DNA of 10,594 nt from Marinilabiliales bacterium (GTDB taxonomy: Bacteria > Bacteroidota > Bacteroidia > Bacteroidales > F082), in NCBI GenBank assembly GCA_002869465.1, contig PKSW01000163.1:1-10594 (forward strand), given 5' to 3'. Positions 5,948 through 10,594 of the stretch are shown here, piece after piece (the first letter of the stretch is position 1; the number at the start of each line of letters is the position of its first letter). The position numbers and the translations under genes are program-made. Below the pieces are notes generated by a model, which made no database searches, was not told where the DNA came from, and worked only from the letters and a program-made list of their open reading frames with translations.

Positions 5948-7060
5948 ATGACCAGGAACTATCATCTGTTGGGGAAAATCTACCAAGTAAATACAATTGA
6001 AAGTTTTGAAGGAGAAATTCTGCATAAGGAGCTTGAAATTTATCCAATAGCAGCAATAAATGACAATGCAGATATCACTATTAATTACCTCAAGAAATTA
6101 GAAAATAAAACACCTATATTAAAGAATCCTTCAACCCATAGCTATTACAGAAACAGTTTTAGATGGGAATTAATAAATGCTTCCATTGAGTTTTACTTTT
6201 CAAATAACCAATTAACGCAAATTGACTTTTGTATAAAACAGGGCAGTAAGGTGAGGGCCATAGCCAACAAGTGGTTTAGTTATCAATTTACCAATAGGAA
6301 AGAATCAATTGGTTTTATTTTTCATGAACTTGTTTTAGTCCCTTCCGCTTTTTTCTTCCCCGATCTGTCTGTTGTTCATGCCTCTGCTATTGATGATGAC
6401 GGGGTCATATTATTTGGTGGTACCGGAGGTGTTGGAAAAACCTCATTGGAACTTGAATTATGTAATCATCACAAAAAAAGTTTCTTTGCTGATGACATTG
6501 TTGTTGTGAATAATAAAGGAGAAGCTTTTCCTAATTTATCTTATCCAAAAATTTACGGCTATAATCTGATTAATAATGCAGATTTAAGGAAAAAAATATT
6601 TTCCGAGGCGGGATTTATGGATAAATTTCACTGGCAAACCCGAAAATCAATAGATCCAGCAATCGTGAGACGCCGTGTGAATCCAGTTGAACTATATGAC
6701 CAGGTAAGCAATCAGTCAGCGAAATTAAAAGCCTTTTATATATTGGTAAAGGATGGAACCATAAAGCAGATTGAAAAAAGAAAAATACAAAAAGAAGAGG
6801 CTTCTAAACTTAACAAACTGGTGTTGGAAACAGAATACCAGGTATTTTATAGGCATATGCTTTGGGACGAATTCAACAGTTTGATAGCCTCTTCTGATCC
6901 AAGGCTTAGCTACGCGAATTTGACAAAAAGAATTGAACAAAACTTTCTGTCAGCACTTGCTAATGCAGAAACTTATGTAATAAAAATTCCACTTAAAATA
7001 AACCATAATGAATTTCTGAAACAAATGTCAGCAATAATTAACACCGGCTCTGATAACTAA
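5948..7060 (+). CDS. HPr-kinase-like (PEPCK-fold) P-loop protein
   Basis: The 370-residue product has a central P-loop domain like that of HPr kinase/phosphorylase and its distant relatives. VVHASAI (142-148) precedes the Walker A loop GGTGGVGKTS (157-166), and FFADDIVVV (179-187) supplies the paired aspartates D182/D183. In true HprK the loop reads GKSE; here it is GKTS, so the Glu after the Ser is missing and the HprK C-terminal signature is not recognisable. The N-terminal 140 residues do not resemble the HprK N-domain, and the roughly 150-residue C-terminal part is charged and of unknown fold. Related proteins occur in exopolysaccharide and peptide-modification clusters. Lying between a glycosyltransferase and a flippase, it may phosphorylate a sugar, lipid or protein of the glycan pathway; this is inference. 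ATG at 5948 follows the upstream gene by 18 bases. AT content is very high. Confidence 0.75.
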   Translation: MTRNYHLLGKIYQVNTIESFEGEILHKELEIYPIAAINDNADITINYLKKLENKTPILKNPSTHSYYRNSFRWELINASIEFYFSNNQLTQIDFCIKQGSKVRAIANKWFSYQFTNRKESIGFIFHELVLVPSAFFFPDLSVVHASAIDDDGVILFGGTGGVGKTSLELELCNHHKKSFFADDIVVVNNKGEAFPNLSYPKIYGYNLINNADLRKKIFSEAGFMDKFHWQTRKSIDPAIVRRRVNPVELYDQVSNQSAKLKAFYILVKDGTIKQIEKRKIQKEEASKLNKLVLETEYQVFYRHMLWDEFNSLIASSDPRLSYANLTKRIEQNFLSALANAETYVIKIPLKINHNEFLKQMSAIINTGSDN

Positions 7061-7153
7061 GGCACTGTTAACCTAATTATTAATGAAACTATAATCTAAT
7101 CCTTTCTTTTTTAAATTTACACTCAATTAATTCACTCATATACCAATAATAAA

Positions 7154-8647
7154 TTGGGCATCATCCAAAAACAAAGCATTTCGGGCACCATCTATTCTTA
7201 TATAGGAGTTGCACTGGGTTTTATAACGGTTGGCATACTTTACCCGCGCATATTCTCCACCGAAGAAGTGGGGCTTTTAAGAATATTGGTTTCCTATTCT
7301 ACATTGTTTGCCCAATTTGCCAGCCTCGGCATTAATACAGCTACCATTAAGTTATTTCCGTTTTTCAGAAATAATGAAAAAAAACATCATGGTTATTTGG
7401 GGATGGCACTCATTGTTTCTCTTGTGGGTTTGATGATTGTTATTCCGGCTTATTTAATGCTTCGCCCCTATTTCCTGGAACATGGACAAGAAAAGTCTGC
7501 CTTATTCCTGACATACTTTTATTATGTTGTTCCCTTAATTATCTTCACACTGCTGTTTAACCTGCTCGATACTTATTACCGGGTATTGTACAATGCCGTT
7601 AAAGGAATTGTGTATAAAGAGGTGGTTCAAAGGGTGCTTATCCTGCTGGTAATTGTTGCTTATTTTTTAAACCTGATCAGCTTTCATGTAACGGTCATTC
7701 TATACGTAGTGGCTTTGGTTACGCCTACTTTCTTTCTAGTTTATTCGGTAATGAGAAGCGGGCAATTCTTTTTAAAACCCGATTTTTCGTCTATCGATAA
7801 AACATTACGGAAACAACTTATTGATGTTAGTTTTTTCGGAATGGTCACTACTTTTTCGGGTATGCTGGTGTTGAATATTGATGTGATCATGGTGGAACGT
7901 TTTATGGGATTAAGTGCCGCTGGAATTTACACGGTTACATTCTTTTTCGGGACACTCATACTTGTACCGCTGAGAACTATGGGTAAAATAGGATCCGTTG
8001 TTATTGCAGACGCATGGAAAGCGAACGACCTAGAGACCATCAATAATATTTACAAGAAAAGCAGTATCAGTTTAAGTGTTCTCGGATTTTTATTGTTCAT
8101 AGGCATTTGGGGAAATATCGACAATATATTTATGATTATTAAAGATGATTATCTGCCCGGTAAATTTGTGATCCTTTTCATTGGTTTGGCCAACCTTACG
8201 GATATTGCGCTCGGCGTAAATCCCCAGATCATCACCAACTCGAAGTATTACCGGTACATTTCTTATTTCCTTTTCATATTTGCCATATTGCTTATTGTAA
8301 CAAACCTACTTTTGATTCCCGTGTTGGGTATTGTTGGAGCCGCACTGGCTTCACTTATCTCAAAATTCATCTTTAATTTTATTAAGTTTCTGTTTCTTTA
8401 TAAAAAGTTTCATTTTCAGCCATTTGATTACAAGTTTATTTTGCTCATCATCATTTCATTAACTGCATATACCGCTTCACTGCTTATCCCGCAATTATCG
8501 AATTATATTCTGGATATTGTAGTCAGATCTACAGTCATTTCAATCGTTTTTTTAGTTCCGGTTTATTTCTTGAAAATATCCGATGACATTAACCGCAAGT
8601 TCAATGAGACAATTTCATCCTTATTAAACCGAACAAAATCCCAATAA
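7154..8647 (+). CDS. Wzx-like polysaccharide flippase (MOP superfamily)
   Basis: The 497-residue, highly hydrophobic product has about 12-14 membrane segments and the N-terminus typical of the polysaccharide-export branch of the MOP superfamily: QSISGTIYSYIGVALGF, then RIFSTEEVGLLRIL. Later blocks such as VLNIDVIMVERFMGLSAAGIYTV (a charged mid-protein helix region) and NLLLIPVLGIVGAALASLIS (the C-terminal repeat) also fit. The family flips undecaprenyl-linked oligosaccharide across the inner membrane. It sits 93 bases after the kinase-like gene; that gap holds no good promoter box or terminator that I can see (TAAATTTA at 7112-7119 is a one-base-off box). The start is TTG at 7154: an in-frame TAA at 7112 and no ATG between leave it as the best codon, and the N-terminus then matches the family. 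Confidence 0.9.
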   Translation: MGIIQKQSISGTIYSYIGVALGFITVGILYPRIFSTEEVGLLRILVSYSTLFAQFASLGINTATIKLFPFFRNNEKKHHGYLGMALIVSLVGLMIVIPAYLMLRPYFLEHGQEKSALFLTYFYYVVPLIIFTLLFNLLDTYYRVLYNAVKGIVYKEVVQRVLILLVIVAYFLNLISFHVTVILYVVALVTPTFFLVYSVMRSGQFFLKPDFSSIDKTLRKQLIDVSFFGMVTTFSGMLVLNIDVIMVERFMGLSAAGIYTVTFFFGTLILVPLRTMGKIGSVVIADAWKANDLETINNIYKKSSISLSVLGFLLFIGIWGNIDNIFMIIKDDYLPGKFVILFIGLANLTDIALGVNPQIITNSKYYRYISYFLFIFAILLIVTNLLLIPVLGIVGAALASLISKFIFNFIKFLFLYKKFHFQPFDYKFILLIIISLTAYTASLLIPQLSNYILDIVVRSTVISIVFLVPVYFLKISDDINRKFNETISSLLNRTKSQ

Positions 8648-8672
8648 TTACGTATCATTGGTTGGTTATGGA

Positions 8673-8680
8673 TATCTTTG
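8673..8680 (+). promoter_or_regulatory. Possible -7 box (TATCTTTG) for the GpsA-like gene
   Basis: TATCTTTG matches TAnnTTTG exactly. It lies in the 78-base gap after the flippase and would give a leader of about 40 bases before ATG 8726. No TTTG is found at the proper -33 distance (only ATTG at 8657). If real, the GpsA-like gene has its own promoter. Confidence 0.4.
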
Positions 8681-8725
8681 CCGGGGTTTTTAAATCTGGA
8701 AAAGAAGGATTACACCGTTAATATT

Positions 8726-9715
8726 ATGGATAAAAAACTGAAGATATGTTTCGTGGGCAGCGGGGCAATAACTACCTCCATGAGTAATGTTATCTGTCTG
8801 AAAGAGGCTTATGATGTAACTTTGTTATCGATTGAAGAAGATGTGGTGAAATCTATTAACGAAGACCATTTAAACCGAAAGTATTTTCCCAATGTCAGGT
8901 TACATCCTTCGCTTACAGCTACTTCCGACAGGGGTGTTTTACGAACTTCCGATGTGATTTTTCTCGGAATTCCATCGAATGTGGTGGTAAATTATGTGAG
9001 CGAAAGCAAAGAGTTATTCAACCCCAATGCGCTGGTTGTTAATTTGGCTAAAGGCTTTGGCGTCGACCATAAAACAATTCCGCAAGGCCTCTCAAGGGTG
9101 ATTGACAATCCTATTTTCAGTATGAAAGGGCCTTCGTTTGCCCGGGAGATTATCAATAACCTGCCAACAGGGTTTACACTGGTATCAAAGCGCGAACGGT
9201 ATTTTAAAGGATTTGAGGAAATATTTAAGGATACCAGCATCCACCTCGACTTTTCCAGTGATGTATATGGTGTGGAAATGGCAAGTATCCTGAAGAATGT
9301 TTATGCCATTATCGTGGGTATCGTGGATGCCCATTTCGATTCGCCCAACCTCAGATCGTTGATTATTACCAAGTCCATCAACGAGATGCGTGTTATTATG
9401 ACTCGGTTTGGTGGCAAGGAAGAAACCATGTTCAAATATTGCGGTTTTGGCGATTTTAGCCTGACCGCATTGAATGACCTCAGCCGGAACAGGACATTGG
9501 GACTGCTGATCGGGAAAGGCTTTTTTACATCCGACATTTCTGAAAAAGTAGTATTGGAAGGCAGAATTGCTACCAATGTATTTGTAGAAGAAATTGCCAA
9601 GAAAAGGAATATCAAAACCAAAAACCTGATGCTGAAGGAACTTTATAAAGTATTTAATGATCCTAATTATGATATGGCAAACTTCGTCAACCGAATCATT
9701 TCTATTACTCCTTAA
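8726..9715 (+). CDS. GpsA-like NAD(P)-dependent glycerol-3-phosphate dehydrogenase family protein
   Basis: The 329-residue product has the length and order of GpsA: Rossmann domain starting KICFVGSGAITTSM (5-18), VVNLAKG (104-110), GPSFARE (135-141), GVEMASILKNVYAI (182-195) with K190 at the catalytic-lysine position, GFGDFSLT (240-247) and SRNRTLG (253-259), which together bind the triose phosphate. GpsA makes sn-glycerol-3-phosphate from dihydroxyacetone phosphate. The protein is divergent: the usual GxGxWGTA loop is GSGAITTS, and GDLxLT is GDFSLT. It may act on glycerol-3-phosphate or a related phosphorylated substrate for the glycan. The longer frame from TTG 8678 is less likely, as that codon is inside a promoter-like box and ATG 8726 starts at the Rossmann strand. 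Its last 11 bases overlap the convergent glycosyltransferase gene. Confidence 0.85.
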   Translation: MDKKLKICFVGSGAITTSMSNVICLKEAYDVTLLSIEEDVVKSINEDHLNRKYFPNVRLHPSLTATSDRGVLRTSDVIFLGIPSNVVVNYVSESKELFNPNALVVNLAKGFGVDHKTIPQGLSRVIDNPIFSMKGPSFAREIINNLPTGFTLVSKRERYFKGFEEIFKDTSIHLDFSSDVYGVEMASILKNVYAIIVGIVDAHFDSPNLRSLIITKSINEMRVIMTRFGGKEETMFKYCGFGDFSLTALNDLSRNRTLGLLIGKGFFTSDISEKVVLEGRIATNVFVEEIAKKRNIKTKNLMLKELYKVFNDPNYDMANFVNRIISITP

Positions 9716-10594
9716 TATGCCCTAGGACCTCTGCCATTTTTCCTGTTAAGTTTTTTCTTTCAAACTCATATGTGTTCTGACAATCGGAAATAAGCTTTTT
9801 CTTTTTGAATTTCTTATAAGCCTCCTCCAAATGGCTTTTTAGCGACCTGATCTCATTGAAATCAAACACTTCACCGCACTTTTTATTCCGGATGATATTC
9901 GCCGCATCTCCATCAACTGGTCCGATGCAAATGATGGGTGTGGCGGTTGCCAGGTATTCGAAAATCTTCCCGGTCAGTATTAACTTTGCGTTCGGTGTAT
10001 CATTGATAAGAAGCAATAACAGTGAGGCACTTTTTTGCTCGTCAATTACCTGGTTATGGGGCAAATAATTAATGGAGGTCAGGTATTTTTCCAGTCCGGC
10101 ACGATTCAGCGATTCAATGGCACTGAAATCAATTTTACCGATATTTTTTATTTCCAGATCTTTTTCAAATTGCTTATTTTCAGATACCAGCTCCTGCAAC
10201 GCACGCCAAAGATTTTCAGGATTGCGGGTTTTTGTAAGTGATCCAATATGCGACAGGGTAAACTTCGTTGATTTTATAACTCCCGTGCTATTTTTTACAT
10301 CCGCTTTATCATAACCATTCGGGATAAAAAAATAATCGCGTTCCACTTTGGCTTTAAAATCCCTGATCATCCCCGGGCTCACCACAGTAACTGCATCAGC
10401 TTTCGTTAGCACAGCTTGTTCAAGTTGATGGTGCATACGATCTGCTCTTTTTCCCAATCTCAATTGCTGGAAGTAATCAATATTGGTCCAGGGATCGCGA
10501 AAATCGGCCAACAATGAGATATTTAATTTCTTTTTCAAATGATAGCCGATCATGTGCATGCTATGCGGCGGACCGGTCGTAACAATGATGTCAA
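9705..10594 (-). CDS. Glycosyltransferase, GT4-like (5' end beyond the window)
   Basis: The frame is open to the right edge, so the first 295 complete codons seen belong to a longer protein. The ATG at 10559 is internal: the 11 codons before it read DIIVTTGPPHS and continue into MHMIG, a well-known block of GT-B glycosyltransferases. Then come ADFRDPW (29-35 of the visible part), IPNGYD (90-95), LSHIGSLTKTRNPENL, and the donor-site block GKIFEYLATATPII (208-221), with a Glu in the FEYLA segment. An N-terminal portion of roughly 80-120 residues is probably missing. It likely transfers a sugar to a surface glycan in the cytoplasm. It converges on the GpsA-like gene and the two 3' ends overlap by 11 bases (9705-9715), with no terminator between them. 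Confidence 0.9.
   Translation of the reverse strand, partial: DIIVTTGPPHSMHMIGYHLKKKLNISLLADFRDPWTNIDYFQQLRLGKRADRMHHQLEQAVLTKADAVTVVSPGMIRDFKAKVERDYFFIPNGYDKADVKNSTGVIKSTKFTLSHIGSLTKTRNPENLWRALQELVSENKQFEKDLEIKNIGKIDFSAIESLNRAGLEKYLTSINYLPHNQVIDEQKSASLLLLLINDTPNAKLILTGKIFEYLATATPIICIGPVDGDAANIIRNKKCGEVFDFNEIRSLKSHLEEAYKKFKKKKLISDCQNTYEFERKNLTGKMAEVLGHIKE

Noticed and set aside
7061..7153. Gap before the flippase as a promoter or terminator
   Set aside because: Only TAAATTTA, one base off the -7 box, was found, with no -33 element and no GC-rich hairpin.
9301..9621. 106-codon minus-strand open frame opposite the GpsA-like gene
   Set aside because: It is antisense to conserved GpsA blocks, with low-complexity sequence and no supporting signals.
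10557..10559. ATG at 10559 as the true start of the right-edge glycosyltransferase
   Set aside because: The frame stays open to the window edge and the preceding codons read DIIVTTGPPHS, a conserved glycosyltransferase block, so the ATG is internal.
1..10594. CRISPR arrays, tRNA or rRNA genes, insertion sequences, defence systems
   Set aside because: I saw no spaced direct repeats, RNA-gene signatures, transposase motifs or defence-gene motifs on either strand.

Overview
The window looks like a chromosomal segment of a Bacteroidota bacterium (flavobacterial, cytophagal or bacteroidal; I cannot be more precise). The reasons are the low-to-moderate GC content, the weak or absent Shine-Dalgarno sequences with A-rich leaders, several copies of the Bacteroidota promoter element TAnnTTTG, a large secreted protein of a type common among type IX secretion cargo, and the family-level look of the nadC, YihY and RseC proteins. 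There are ten protein genes, two of them cut by the window edges. I see no tRNA, rRNA, CRISPR array, transposase or phage gene.

Left part (1-2846, minus strand). A secreted protein of at least 444 residues runs off the left edge. Behind its start lies a 392-base gene-free stretch holding three inverted repeats and a tandem 9-mer. Then come an RseC/MucC-type membrane protein with a CxxCx5C motif and a short-chain dehydrogenase/reductase, which probably form a two-gene operon read from a promoter near 2866.

Middle (2970-4825, plus strand). Divergent from the SDR gene is a two-gene unit: nadC (quinolinate phosphoribosyltransferase, NAD synthesis) and a YihY/BrkB-family inner-membrane protein. 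A clear TAnnTTTG promoter just ahead of nadC fixes its start at 3011 (or 3026) rather than at the longer open frame.

Right part (4874-10594). This is a cell-surface glycan locus: a GT4-type glycosyltransferase, an HPr-kinase-like P-loop protein, a Wzx/MOP-type lipid-linked oligosaccharide flippase, a divergent GpsA-like NAD-dependent dehydrogenase, and, convergent to it and overlapping its 3' end by 11 bases, a second glycosyltransferase cut by the right edge. The first two genes are visibly more AT-rich than nadC and the GpsA-like gene. The simplest reading is that glycosyltransferases build a lipid-linked glycan, the flippase moves it across the inner membrane, and the kinase-like and GpsA-like proteins supply or modify a phosphorylated intermediate; that last part is inference.

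The most interesting element is the HPr-kinase-like protein placed between a glycosyltransferase and a flippase. The rest is mostly ordinary, with some useful start-codon and overlap details (three probable TTG starts, nadC and yihY in the same frame separated by one stop codon).
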